Source: Mesostigma viride | Lineage: Eukaryota; Streptophyta; Mesostigmatophyceae; Mesostigmatales; Mesostigmataceae | Direction: 5' to 3' | Assembly (NCBI GenBank): GCA_009746045.1 | Contig: RPFO01000156.1 | Coordinates: forward strand, 1,987,345-2,051,344 | DNA length: 64,000 bases | Shown here: piece by piece, positions 19,771-29,958 of the stretch | Layout of the letters: the number at the start of each line of letters is the position of its first letter | Numbering within the stretch: position 1 is the first letter of the stretch | The notes under the pieces: generated by a model | Seen by the model: only the letters and a program-made list of their open reading frames with translations | What the model was told of the DNA's origin: nothing | The model's database searches: none | Program-made: the position numbers and the translations under genes

Positions 19771-21397
19771 GTACTAGCGTTGGAACCCGAAATCTGGTTG
19801 CCTCGGTTCTTCTTGAACCATTCGATGAGCCGACGAATATTTCACCACGTCAATGCCGCACGCATCAACCCGCAACAACCCTCCTGGTCGTTCGGAAGAA
19901 CGTGTTTGTAATTTGAGCTAGCAGTTACACAATGTATAGGGATATGTTATTTCGATGCAGCAATTAAGAATTAAGCGTGGTTGGAACGGAGCTTTGTTAA
20001 AATATAGGTTTACAGAGCTCTCGTGCACGTGAGTGCGAAGGCACAAAGTTGGCAAGTCAAGACAACGTTCGTGAGGCTGGTCTCGCAAGATGACCAGTTG
20101 GCACTGGCCTATTCTTTATAGACTTGCACACTGTGCTATGCCACTGGGCCTGAGCAGCATCGGCTGATCTGCTCAGGATTAACACCCCTGTACAGTAATA
20201 CTAATCTGTACAGCGGCTAGATCCTATACAGCAGGTCTGCTCTACAGGCACAGTGATCACGGAGTACAGTCCCCACAGTGACTATGGCATCTGCATCCAA
20301 TATATAGTCCAAGACCAAGCCTGCGGTACCACAGTCCACGGTTCCTATTTGCTGCGTACGAGGTATTAATCCAATACCGTCGTAGCCAAAGCACCTAATT
20401 CCTGTCAGCCTAGGAATTAATGTCGGCCCAACATGCCGTCGGCAGATAAACTAAATATTCACGTGCGCCCTTGGTCAACAGCCGGCTTGCGCTCGCACGC
20501 GACCGGGAAGTCGGAATGCCATAACTTTCTTGATACTCGTCGAAATGAACTCGTTCCGGTTGCGATGGAATCATAGAGATATGCCAAATTAGGAACAGGT
20601 AGCCAATGCGCTTGGCGTTAACTCCAATCCTTTCTTTAACTCTTGATTGAGCTGTAGCAGCTCAGACAAGTCTACATTATACAAGCAAGCACAATGGGTA
20701 CTGGACATCCTCCCTGACTACAAGTCACAACCCTCTGGGCATATATGACAGCCAGCTTGGATTCCATTCTATATGCACATAGCACCCATGACTGGTTCAG
20801 GAGCACAAACAAATTACAATGAGTCCCTATCCCCTCCTGGGATGCTCGTTGTGTTACCCATGTACAAGAGGTTGGCCAACTGTGGCAGCCCATAGGTATT
20901 CAGTTAAGAACTTGAGAAGTATGTACAACCTTCAGGACCTTAGACGAGAACCCACAGATCACTCACAACAGCTCTTCAGGAAACATTGCTGACCCCCAGA
21001 CAGGAGTCGGCGCCCATAAGCTGCCCCTTATCGAACCAATGCTCACAACTACGGGAAGCACACACAGAAAACAAGCTCTTACACTCACTCCAACCGTGGA
21101 AAATCAGGGGCCCTGTCGCCACCTTACCGGCGTGATGGATGGGTCAGCCAGTCCGTGAAACTCCGCCTTAAGACGGCACCAGGGAATCGAACCCCGCCCA
21201 CAAACCACAGATTTGGGGACTTAACCTCAGACTGAGATGAAAACCCCGTATGGACATTTCTCCATCAGAGACAATGTCAGACATGGCCCACACCAGAGAC
21301 ATGTCTCACCCGGTCACCCCTCAGGGTGTGCTCAGAATTATGTACAATCAAGCTCCCAGCCTGATATTCTGAGTCTTCAGCACCCATCTCTCAGCTT
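19771..21397. other. no intact gene; probably 3' part and LTR of the degraded copia copy
   Basis: No convincing reading frame. The stretch lies 3' of the minus-strand RNase H remnant at 21398-22009, where a copia 3' UTR and LTR would be expected, but I could not find a pair of LTRs. A T-arm-like GGTTCGATTCC occurs on the minus strand near 21186-21196. Confidence 0.4.
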
Positions 21398-22009
21398 TTA
21401 GACAGATAGACCAACCATGCAGTCGGCATTCATGAGCTTCCTCAGTACCTTGTACTGGGCTGGGGCCTTGTGTGGCAGCTTGGTCAATGCATCAGCAGGG
21501 TTCTCCTGACCAGGGATATGCTTCAGGTCAACCAAACTGGTCAACTCCTTCAGCAACAAATAATCCAGATCCCTGCTCCTGGCCAGCTGCTTGTGAACAA
21601 ACTGGACCATACCCATGCTGTCTGTTAGCACCAAGTCGTCTTCATCTGCAAGGACCAAGGGGTAACTGAAGCCAGCTCCAGCATTAACTCACCTTTATAT
21701 GTACAGGCTGGACTGGATCCCCTCACAAATGGCCCTGCACTCTGCCACATCTGAACTGATACAGACCCTCTTCTGCAGTCTGCTGTACCAGCCAAACAAA
21801 CTTGCCATGCTCTGATAAAAAGCAAACAGAGCAGCATATCTCCCCATGACTTTGGTGACCTGGCGAGCATCCATGGAGTTGTCAACAAATATTTCCAAGG
21901 TGATAGGCTGGGTAAAATCAATCCCAGACAGAATCAGATCAGGGGTACTCTCGATCACTAAACGGGCTATGACTCGAGGTTTCTCATCCTCAAGCACCCC
22001 ATAAGGCAT
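21398..22009 (-). pseudogene. copia RNase H remnant (minus strand)
   Basis: Two adjacent frames show the end of a copia Pol: a block with FVDNSMDARQVTKVMGRYA and SSDVAECRAICEGIQSSLYI (22009-21695), then VLTDSMGMVQFVHKQLARSR, RDLDYLLLKEL and GQENPADALTKL (21658-21398). The same positions in the complete element read HTDSQPLV, RDLDFLLLKEL and LNPADAVTKL, so it is the same clade. The two blocks are separated by stop codons and a frame change. RT and integrase are missing upstream, so this is a truncated, decayed copy. Confidence 0.85.
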
Positions 22010-22448
22010 TCTGGAAAAAAGAACTTGTGGGCATGTGGTTCATTCAGTTGTCCTTTTTGCCCAGCTTACATCATTCGCCCTATTGGGCCTTGATAGTCGC
22101 AAGACATGCGTCATTCGTTGCTGGTCAGTTACATGAAACTTGTTGTGGATCTTGGACCATACAGCTGTACCATTAATGGGATGACTACCATGGCTTATTG
22201 ATCAGTTATGGTAGAAGATACTGTACGCTGATGAGAGCAACGCCAAATTGATGGAAAGACTATTAAAGTAAGCGATTAGCAAAGGAAATCAAGCACAAGG
22301 CTATTCAAATGGTCGAGTACCTTGGAGTTTGGACAGAAAATAGCTATGCGCATGACCACCAACAGTGCGGTAAGAGCTAAGACAACCATGAAATTATGGC
22401 CCCCACCAATTCGTATGATAATGCTTTATTGAGGTACTACTAGTGTCA
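22010..22448. other. no gene recognised
   Basis: Sequence upstream of the copia RNase H remnant on its strand. I could not recover RT motifs from it. Confidence 0.4.
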
Positions 22449-22640
22449 CCCGCTGGCTTCGCCCAGCCCAAAATGGCAGTCCAAGCAGCCACCTAGCTGA
22501 CCCGCGTGCAGTCCGCATTTAATTTTAGTATTCTGCACCTGGATTGGGCGTAGCTAGTAGACCCGCCCAACATTGGCCCCGCCATCAGTTCCTCCTTTTG
22601 GATTGGTCGCGTACTTGGGGTGGTCCCAATAGTCCGGGAT
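22449..22640. repeat. dispersed repeat, copy 1
   Basis: Starts CTAGTGTCACCCGCTGGCTTC and ends near GGATTGGTCGCGTACTTGG. Both ends recur in the same order at 49969-50312, with a longer and different middle. A MITE-like family with internal deletion is likely. Confidence 0.6.
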
Positions 22641-23245
22641 CGCGTCACACGGCTAAGTTATTTCTGTAGGTGCTATACATTTACCACACTACCTGTGATT
22701 CCATTTCTGCTGATGGTGTGTCCTGTCCTAATGCTGCGCTGCAGTAGCTTCCAGCCACACAACCTGATATTAGCATGCCTCCCTTGCTGCATGTATACCA
22801 TTCGTCAAGTTTTTTTTGCACCTCTCACACCAGCTGTGTGCGCTTCTCCTATTTATGCCCACTGCAATGCTCCACTGCAGCTGGCCACCCATGAAGACCT
22901 GCGCAACCAGATCAGCATGATCGACGGGCCGCTTTGGCCTCGTGGATTTTGATCGAGTGAAGATCTTCCATGTGGCAAAGACGCTGCAGCTCAACGAATT
23001 TCGAAAGCTGGTGAGTGGGCAGGAATCATCTTCTGCCAATGCTGGCTGGAAACGCCCTGAAAGGCATGACCGTCATTTTCTTAATGCATGCGCAACGGGG
23101 GCAGGTAGCCATGGAGAAAAAGGGGAACTCGGCACAAGTGTGCAGCATGGAAGATTGCGTCAGATGCGATGCCTGTAATCGAATCAGGTCTCATGCATCG
23201 CCATCTTCTTACCTACATAAAGTCACTAACTAAGTTGTACTTACT
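22641..23245 (+). other. possible exon fragment, otherwise unassigned
   Basis: Protein-like plus-strand sequence (ATHEDLRNQISMIDGPLW, then in another frame FGLVDFDRVKIFHVAKTLQL) runs up to a donor-like CTG|GTGAGT at 23010. The frame breaks once near 22930. I cannot identify the gene, and it may be a decayed transposon exon. Confidence 0.3.
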
Positions 23246-24000
23246 AAGTTGTATACCTTAAGGGTTATGGGAACGAGGCATCAATTTTACCCCGACTAGG
23301 TTGTCACCGGTTGTCAAATTGTCAAATTGTCAAAATTGTCACTTCATTCACGCCGGCGGACTATACCTACGTACTAGGTACCTGCGGACTGCTTGACGAG
23401 GAGTCGCCGGGCTTCAAGTTCTGTAACTTACCAAACTCGCCGCGAGGTGCCGCCGCGCCTTTTTATACTTCTTTTGGTACATGGCTTGCGTTGGGTTCAT
23501 CGATGAGCTAGCATCGACGGTGCAATCCGACGGCGGAGAATAAAATCGCCACAGCACAGCGCAACGCAATAGCTCTTTTCCATGTACAACGTGAGATGCA
23601 AAGTCCGCAACGCTGACCGAAAATTCCGTCCAACACCATCGTACAGTACTACCAGGGGTCCGTACTACCAGTCAACCTCTTCTCTGCATTTTAGCCGTCA
23701 AATCAGGGTCGAATGCGCAATTGATCTTGAAACGTCTCCGTTCGTCTCCGGAACACGTCCGCGACTTATAGGTACTCAGTTCCGTCACCCTTGACATGTT
23801 GTCGTACAATACTACAGATTCACGCCAATAGAAATTCGTGTCCGAACATATATCTCGATAGAGTCATGCCTCTTATTTAATTTCAAGGTACCTCTTCATT
23901 AATCTCGGCCCCCACCCTCCGACAATTTGACAATTTGACAAAAAGAGCCAATTATACCCCGACTAAGTTGTATACCTAAAGGGTTATGGGAACGAGGCAT
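23246..24000. mobile_element. MITE-like insertion with TTGTCAAAT-rich ends
   Basis: A segment of about 640 bp carries GTTGTCAAATTGTCAAATTG at its left end (~23308-23340) and the inverse CAATTTGACAATTTGACAA at its right end (~23924-23942). It is bracketed by a 36-bp direct repeat (AAGTTGTATACCT..GAACGAGGCAT) at 23246-23281 and 23965-24000. The direct repeat may be an older tandem unit rather than a target duplication. No coding capacity. Confidence 0.55.
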
Positions 24001-24307
24001 AAGTATTTTGCTGAGCTATTTGCTCATTTTACAGTTATGTTGCGGCGGGCTCGAAGGGGGCCGATCTGCCGCCTGTAGCGTAGCTCTACCGTACGTCACA
24101 TACACCATGTGAGGTGCTTGTGCCACATATTATGACTAGAGTAGAAGGGTACTGGCGTTGCGCCGGGACTAGTGCCTACTGTCACACGTGCCCCCCCTTT
24201 TTGTGGTACTGGTTACTGGTATTAGTGCTAAAGAGGGGGGCGCAGCGCCTTGATGCCATATGATCTGCACACACTTATTGTAATCACATTGTTTCTCAAT
24301 ATGGTAT
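24001..24307. other. no gene recognised
   Basis: Unique-looking sequence up to the start of the CACTC-type MITE. Confidence 0.4.
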
Positions 24308-24648
24308 CACTCTGGGCTCCAACTTTGGTAAAACGCGGGTAAAACCAGGGCAAACGCAGGGTAATTTTTTTTAACCCAAAAGTAAAAACAGGGTACAGGG
24401 CAATTCTAGGGTAAAAACAGGGGTAAATTTTACCCCGTTTTCATCCACTTGTAGCTCGGTATGCCATAGTGTTGGGCAAAAAGGGGGTAAAGTTTTACCA
24501 CCTGGTAAAAAACAGGTAATTTCCGTTTTACCCACCAGGTAATTTCGGGGTAAAATTTTACCCACATGGGAAATTGTAGGGAAAGAACAATTTACCCATA
24601 TTTTACCCTCGTTTCCCCCTGGAATTACCTAATTTGAAGCCCCGAGTG
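24308..24648. mobile_element. 341-bp MITE with CACTC ends and GGGTAA-rich interior
   Basis: Left end CACTCTGGGCTCCAACTTTG and right end (reverse complement) CACTCGGGGCTTCAAATTAG match as imperfect 24-bp terminal inverted repeats, each followed by GTAA. The interior is a mosaic of GGGTAA and TTACCC in both orientations. The end sequence recurs at 32983, so the family has at least two members here. CACTC ends suggest a CACTA relative. Confidence 0.7.
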
Positions 24649-24955
24649 GGTGTGGTGCAGCCCACCCATCAAATGACATCGGCTTGACCTGAAACTTGGA
24701 AGGTAGTTTCTGGGAGTGTATTTCAGTGTGCCTACCAAGTTTCAAGCCAATTGAACATCATTTATGATGGGCAGTACTCACTTTATTGCAGTACGCGAGC
24801 TAGGAGCAACTATGTTGGGGTGTGTTAAACAAGCCAAAGCCTGGGAGTGGCAGCCCATACCAAATGACATTCAATTGGCCTGAAACTTGGTGGTCACACT
24901 GCAACACACTCCCAAAAACAACCTTCCAAGTTTCAGGTCAATCTGATGCTCCGCT
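24649..24955. repeat. diverged ~190-bp duplication with internal palindromes
   Basis: Two units share AGCCCA(C)CC..AAATGACAT..GGC(T)TGA..CCTGAAACTTGG and CCAAGTTTCARGYCAAT. Within each unit CCTGAAACTTGG and CCAAGTTTCA face each other. Confidence 0.6.
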
Positions 24956-24965
24956 ACGCCCGCCC

Positions 24966-25053
24966 AAAGGCGGCGGGCTGCGCTTTGCCTTTGCCGTTTT
25001 CCAGGCCCCCCGCGAGGGGGAATTTTTTTGTTTTTTCCTCTCTGTTTCCTTTA
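24966..25053. repeat. outer end of the left palindrome arm
   Basis: This 88-bp block (AAAGGCGGCGGGCT..TCTCTGTTTCCTTTA) is the inverted copy of 38591-38681, with one visible mismatch. It is separated from the rest of its arm (30522-32982) by the PAT-like retrotransposon. Confidence 0.9.
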
Positions 25054-25487
25054 AATCGTGGTTCTCTGAACATAGTTTCTTTATAGTGAGATGGAAGGGT
25101 AGCCGCTATAGCTAGGTTATTGGGTTCACGTGACATACCTTTTGAGGCCGGTGCGGCCTGATCCGGATCAGTCGTGGCCAAAGCTTTGGCCAGTTTTTCT
25201 TGGCCACGTGGCAGGAGCTACGTTGAGATATAAACCTGCCACTGTCTAGGTTTCTTGGCTCATGGCGTAGTGATTAACTAGATCTAGATTCCTTCTCTCA
25301 CGCAATATGTGACCTAATAGCCCCGGCAGCCTTACGTAAGCTGCCGGCAATTAGAACGCCACATTGCGTCATTTGTTCAGACGCAACATTTGCGTGGCGA
25401 AAAAATGCCGTCCGGGCCAAGGCCGCATGACACGCAAAAAAGGACAAAAACAAACCCACCTAGCTAAGGTCGGCCTCTTTTCTTTTC
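25054..25487 (+). repeat. A1 repeat of the PAT-like element
   Basis: Starts AATCGTGGTTCTCTGAAC and ends CGGCCTCTTTTCTTTTC. It matches 29959-30392 (offset 4905) with a single C/G difference noticed (GGCCACGTGG against GGCCAGGTGG). Confidence 0.95.
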
Positions 25488-25574
25488 ACGAGGGCGGCGA
25501 CAGCAAGCCAGGGGAAACGAACCTCTGGTTTGACGAACCTGTACTGTCGGAGCCATTTTTGGCCCTGAGCAGCA

Positions 25575-26621
25575 ATGCCGAAGGGGCGCAAAGCTACAGG
25601 AGGGCAGGCAGCGCGCGGGGAGGACGGGACGCCCACACCGCGGGCTGCTGCCGCCAGTCACGCGCCAGTCGCCTTCAGCGCCAAAAAGAAGCAGCTCGCC
25701 ACTCTGCTCGCCAAGTGCATCAGCCCCGCAGAGGCGGTGGGGGCAGTCGAGCAGGTCTTCGGTGCCGAGGACTGGGTGACGGACGCCAGCTCGTGGAGCT
25801 CGAGCCAGCTGAAGTCTGTCGTGCAGTTGCTGGCCGATCACGTTGATGTTGGCGACGTGTTGGACGCACGTGACCCAAACGGAACGTTGGTGGCAAAACT
25901 GCTGGCCGTGGCAGATCTCGCGGCGGACGAGGAGGAGGATCAGGCGCTGCCACCAACGACACCTGCGCAGCGAAAAATGGCCAAGCCGAAAGGCGCGGCC
26001 AAGGTTTCGGCAGGTGGGGGGGCTGTCGGAAAGGAAATGAGGGCGAGGTTGGCGACATTCGTTGGGGCACCTCCGGAAACCGAAAATCAGGACGACGAGG
26101 AGGACGAGGAGGGGGAGGTCGCAGCCGAGAAATTCATGCAAGGTTTGAAGGCAGCGCTGGGAGGAATGGAGGGGGCGGGAAGCCACTTCAAGGCCTCGAA
26201 AGGGGTGGCGCTGCCAAGCCGAGCCAAGAGCGTGAAATATCGGGTTTCGGAGCGGGTGCTGCCGGGGGTGTTGGAGGACGCCAGCGACAATGGGATGGGA
26301 ATCCGGTCGTGGGTCATGACGGTAAAGCCTGGAAATTGGCGGAACATGGAGAACAGGAAAATTGTCATGAACATTGCATTGGCCATGGACACCCTTCTCA
26401 AGGAGCTGGGCTCAGCAGCCGGGGAGCTTGTGGGCATGGAGTACCTAATGAGGGTGGTGGCGGCCTTGCTGCAGGTGGAAGGGCAAGGAGGGGGGGGTGG
26501 AAGGTGGCCAGCCACCTCCTGCCATTGGGGGAGGAGGCTGCACTGTCAGCCACCCCGGCTGTCAAGGCAGCTCTCCAAACTGCCATCCTCTTGGACAAGC
26601 TCAGCAAGGCTCAACAAGTAG
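25575..26621 (+). CDS. ORF1 (Gag-like) protein of the PAT-like element
   Basis: Starts at ATG 25575 (MPKGRKATGGQAARGEDG). A helical region at about residues 35-115 (KQLATLLAKCISPAEAVGAV) is followed by a very acidic stretch (ENQDDEEDEEGEVAAEK, ~175-190) and a second helical domain ending near 305. After a run of G at about 26490-26498 this frame turns into low-complexity Arg/Pro/Ser. The sister frame continues sensibly (LPLGEEAALSATPAVKAALQ ... SKAQQVGK) to a stop at 26629. I infer a one-base indel in the G-run, so the authentic C-terminus is in the other frame. ORF1 proteins of this order are presumed to coat the RNA; no zinc knuckle is present. Confidence 0.7.
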   Translation: MPKGRKATGGQAARGEDGTPTPRAAAASHAPVAFSAKKKQLATLLAKCISPAEAVGAVEQVFGAEDWVTDASSWSSSQLKSVVQLLADHVDVGDVLDARDPNGTLVAKLLAVADLAADEEEDQALPPTTPAQRKMAKPKGAAKVSAGGGAVGKEMRARLATFVGAPPETENQDDEEDEEGEVAAEKFMQGLKAALGGMEGAGSHFKASKGVALPSRAKSVKYRVSERVLPGVLEDASDNGMGIRSWVMTVKPGNWRNMENRKIVMNIALAMDTLLKELGSAAGELVGMEYLMRVVAALLQVEGQGGGGGRWPATSCHWGRRLHCQPPRLSRQLSKLPSSWTSSARLNK

Positions 26622-29600
26622 GGAAATAGAATCCCAGCGGGACCGCTCCCTTTTCCCGCTGCCATACCCACTTAGGCCAGCGTACACCGCGTGGGGCAGG
26701 GTGAGATCGGCACGCCGGCGACAGCGTGCCACGCGCCGCCACCGCGAGTACACACTGCAATGCAAGGTAGTGCGTTGGCTTAATTGGCTGTGGGGAGGGG
26801 GGCAAGACCCTCCTCCTAACCCTAGAGGGGCGTGCTCTAAGGGGAGGGAGGAGGCCCTTGCGAGGGTCAAGAGGCACTGCACCTGGCACAGTCGCCGCGT
26901 AGGGGGCGTTGCGACAGGCCAGGAGCAAGAAGGTGCTGATGCAATATATGGGAAGCAGAATAAGTATGAACAACTGCGCGCGGACGCGGTGAGTCTACCA
27001 AAGGCGGAGGTGGCGGGGAAGGCACGGCTGCTCGACCTGTTGGCTATGCGGCCGAGCTGGCGGGAGATATATGCCAGCGAAGAGAACTGCATCAAGCCAG
27101 CGGTCGTGGCGAGCGCAAAGTATTGGAATGTGCCCAAGCCCAGCCGGGGATGCTCCATGGCTGAATGGGGCAAGCTCATGAGCCGGGCAGCGGGCGTGGG
27201 CATGGTGGCGTTCCGGGAGAGGCGGCCCAAGTGGGTGGATGGCTGCTTTGGAGTGGCCAAGGGGGTGGGTGAGCTTCGGTTCATCGTCAACAGGAAGCTG
27301 GGCAACCTGCTGTGGGTGGACCCCCCCAAGATCCTGCTACCCCACCTGGGCATCCTCGTGGAGGTCTACATCAAAGGCTGGTGCTACTGCGCCAAGAGCG
27401 ACCTCGTGTCATACTACTATTCCATCGAGGTGCCCGAGTGGTGGTGGGACTACCAAGGGCTTCCTAGTGTGTGGTCGACTAGCGTAGGTCTGGCAGGGCC
27501 CAGGCGGAAGGTGTGGCCCGTGCTCAAGGTGCTGGCCATGGGACATTCCCATGCGGTGGCGCTGGGGGAGGCCATCCATGAGATGGTGCTCTACATGACC
27601 GGTGCCCTGGATCCGAGGCGCCAGGTCAACTACCTCTCAAGCGCAGGTGAGCTCACCTTGGTGCGCGACGAGTGTGGCCAGCCACTGCGCTTGGCCATCG
27701 AGTACAAGGAGGAGCGCGCCGGGGAGCTTCAGATTGACCTGGAAAACCCCCCTGCCCCCATGCTGTCCATCACTATTGATGACTTGGTGGCCAGCAACGG
27801 GCGGACCTGCGAGGCGGTGAACCAGCTCATCACGCGCGCTATTGAGGAAGGCTACCTCCCTAACAACCTTGTGCCGTCTAAGGAGAAGACTAAGATGGCG
27901 AGCCTGGAAGGGGACGAGCTAGAAGCCCTAGGGGTGGTGCACCGACGGAACGGCGTGCTGGAACCAACGGTCAAGCAGCTCAACCTTGTGATCGCCCACA
28001 CGCAGGCTATACTCACTCGAGGCCGAGCTACGGCCGAGGGGCTGGCTGCCGTCTTGGGGCGGTGGTTGTGGCTGCAGATGTTAAGCCGCAGCTGCTTGTC
28101 CATTTGGCAGCAATGTTTCAAATTCATCAGCCTGCAAGGGTGGGGGCAGCGATCCTGGGTGCTGTGGGCCGGGGTGCGGGAGGAGTTAGAGTGTGCCCTG
28201 GCCTTGGCTCCCATGCTAAGGGTTGACCGAAGCGCACCTTTGGCCCGTGAGGTGGTTGCATCTGACGCGTCCACCTACGGGCAAGGTGTCGTGTACGCAA
28301 CCATGGAGCCGGGCGATGTGACGGAGCTGGCGAGGGCACGAGAGGTGCGGGGGTACCCGACTTTGCTCATACCAAGTGAGGTGGCCTACGCTGGCCCTAG
28401 GCCACTGAGCGCGCGGGCGCAACAAGCAATCACTAGCCAGCAATGGCGGGTTGGGGTCCGGAGTCGTTGGCGGGATCCGGGGATGCACATCAACGAGAAG
28501 GAGGTGCGGGCTGCAGTGAAGGGCGTGGAGAGGAGTGCGCGCAGCTTGGCAAACCGAGGCAAGCGGGTGGTGAGGTTGGTGGACTCCACCGCGGCGTTGG
28601 GCTGCTTGGCTAAGGGGCGGTCCTCATCCCACAAGCTCAACAAGCAGTGCCGCCGCTTGTGCGCGCTGACCCTCGCCACGGGGAGTCGTTCCCAGTGGGT
28701 GTGGACGCCGAGTGCACTTCAACCAGCCGATGGCGTTTCTCGCGGCCAATCCATGGCGACTTTCTTGGCAGGCTGGGTGCGCGACCTGACCGCGGAAGGC
28801 ATCCATCCTAACCCGGGGCCCCCTGCACCTGTTAGCTACCTTCCATTGCTAGAGGGGAAAGTAAAGCCGGCTACTTTGCTGGCCTACCGTCGTGGTCTTG
28901 ATTCCCTCTTGACTTGGTGGGAGGCTGGTGGGCGGGCGGACGGGTCATCGTCACGAGCTGACACCCTTGAGGAGACATTTTGTGCGTATGTCGCCTGGGC
29001 TCATTTTCGGGGGTACAGCCGCCAAGTGTGTGTCAATGCCTTGATGGGGTTGCAACTTTATTATCCCGGTATGGTGAAGCGGTGGGACTTGGCCCGTGGC
29101 GTCCTCGCTGGGTGGAAAACACTTGTGCCCCCCCGTGCCCCTCCTCCCATTCCATGGGAGGCGGCGTTTGCACTTGCCAGCACGATGGTCATGCAAGGTC
29201 AGCGCCTTGCGGGCCTGCTGGTTGTCATCGTGTTCCGCCATTACCTGCGAATCTCGGAGGCGCTGAACCTCCGTGTTGGCCATGTGCGCCTCCAGCCTGA
29301 CGTTCGGCTTGGGCCGGCTCAACGGGGCGCCCTACTGCTGAGGTCTACCAAGACCTCTAAGGGCAAGACTCAGTCAGTGGTGGTAGAAGATGTGATGTCT
29401 GAAACCATCCTCCGTCACTGCATCGCGGGTAAGCACGCTTGGGAGGCCGTGTTCCCTTTCACCTACCCGCAATTCCGGCGCATTTGGCAGGCTGCGAGTC
29501 AGGCCTTGGGGGTCGCCCAGATTTTCACCATTCACGGGCTGCGGCATGGAGGTGCCACTCACGATTTCCTCGCGGGTCGCAGCATGGGGGACATCCAGGG

Positions 29601-29751
29601 CCGGGGGCGCTGGCTTAGCAGCTCCACGGTTGCCCATTATGTGGGCTTGCACCGCAGTTTGGAGGTGCAGCTGCCTGAGGTTATTCTTCGGGCCATGGCC
29701 GCCTGCCCCCCTCGGGCCTGGCGGGCTATTTTGAAATTGCCCTCCACCTAA
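26497..29751 (+). CDS. RT-RNase H-tyrosine recombinase polyprotein
   Basis: The open frame is 1084 codons, but the first ~145 are Arg-rich and probably untranslated or part of an overlap. The domain-like sequence begins near 26940 (KYEQLRADAVSLPKAEVAGK). RT: FIVNRKLGN, SDLVSYYYSIEV with the first Asp, and SITIDDLVAS carrying the catalytic IDD (~27775-27786). RNase H: VVASDASTYGQGVVYAT (~28255), INEKEV, and RLVDSTAALGCL. Then comes a GIHPNPGP 2A-like motif (28798-28821). Tyrosine recombinase: VFRHYLRISEALNL (Arg, ~29233), HGLRHGG (~29532) and AHYVG with the nucleophilic Tyr (~29638), so all the R-HxxR-Y positions are present. The recombinase integrates a circular DNA copy. No adenine methyltransferase domain was noticed. 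Confidence 0.92.
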   Translation: MEGGQPPPAIGGGGCTVSHPGCQGSSPNCHPLGQAQQGSTSREIESQRDRSLFPLPYPLRPAYTAWGRVRSARRRQRATRRHREYTLQCKVVRWLNWLWGGGQDPPPNPRGACSKGREEALARVKRHCTWHSRRVGGVATGQEQEGADAIYGKQNKYEQLRADAVSLPKAEVAGKARLLDLLAMRPSWREIYASEENCIKPAVVASAKYWNVPKPSRGCSMAEWGKLMSRAAGVGMVAFRERRPKWVDGCFGVAKGVGELRFIVNRKLGNLLWVDPPKILLPHLGILVEVYIKGWCYCAKSDLVSYYYSIEVPEWWWDYQGLPSVWSTSVGLAGPRRKVWPVLKVLAMGHSHAVALGEAIHEMVLYMTGALDPRRQVNYLSSAGELTLVRDECGQPLRLAIEYKEERAGELQIDLENPPAPMLSITIDDLVASNGRTCEAVNQLITRAIEEGYLPNNLVPSKEKTKMASLEGDELEALGVVHRRNGVLEPTVKQLNLVIAHTQAILTRGRATAEGLAAVLGRWLWLQMLSRSCLSIWQQCFKFISLQGWGQRSWVLWAGVREELECALALAPMLRVDRSAPLAREVVASDASTYGQGVVYATMEPGDVTELARAREVRGYPTLLIPSEVAYAGPRPLSARAQQAITSQQWRVGVRSRWRDPGMHINEKEVRAAVKGVERSARSLANRGKRVVRLVDSTAALGCLAKGRSSSHKLNKQCRRLCALTLATGSRSQWVWTPSALQPADGVSRGQSMATFLAGWVRDLTAEGIHPNPGPPAPVSYLPLLEGKVKPATLLAYRRGLDSLLTWWEAGGRADGSSSRADTLEETFCAYVAWAHFRGYSRQVCVNALMGLQLYYPGMVKRWDLARGVLAGWKTLVPPRAPPPIPWEAAFALASTMVMQGQRLAGLLVVIVFRHYLRISEALNLRVGHVRLQPDVRLGPAQRGALLLRSTKTSKGKTQSVVVEDVMSETILRHCIAGKHAWEAVFPFTYPQFRRIWQAASQALGVAQIFTIHGLRHGGATHDFLAGRSMGDIQGRGRWLSSSTVAHYVGLHRSLEVQLPEVILRAMAACPPRAWRAILKLPST

Positions 29752-29823
29752 TTTGGTTGTTCATTTCTCTGTCATTATGCTAGGTTCTTTGCCCCTGGCA
29801 TGGATCGCCAGGGAGGGATATAA

Positions 29824-29958
29824 GGGTAAGGCTAGCCTTTGCCAAGCAATAAGTGTTCCCATGAGCATCGGCGGCCGGGATGTGGCCTGCCTTTTGTATG
29901 TGCTCCACTCATTGTTTTAATAAAGAGTCTGGTTACCCTGGAGTTCCACGGTTAATAG
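29824..29958 (+). repeat. B1 repeat of the PAT-like element
   Basis: Starts GGGTAAGGCTAGCCTTTGCC and ends CACGGTTAATAG, with a polyadenylation-like AATAAA at about 29920. It abuts A2 directly. Confidence 0.9.

Noticed and set aside
21170..21290. tRNA-like segment (GGTTCGATTCC on the minus strand)
   Set aside because: A T-arm-like box is present, but I could not fold an acceptor stem or a proper D arm. At most a SINE remnant.
21600..21710. Intron in the degraded copia RNase H (AAG|GTGAGT .. TTGCAG|)
   Set aside because: Canonical-looking splice sites exist, but comparison with the complete element shows the segment corresponds to coding residues (GGRLSVHLVLTTTV region). A decay frameshift is more likely.
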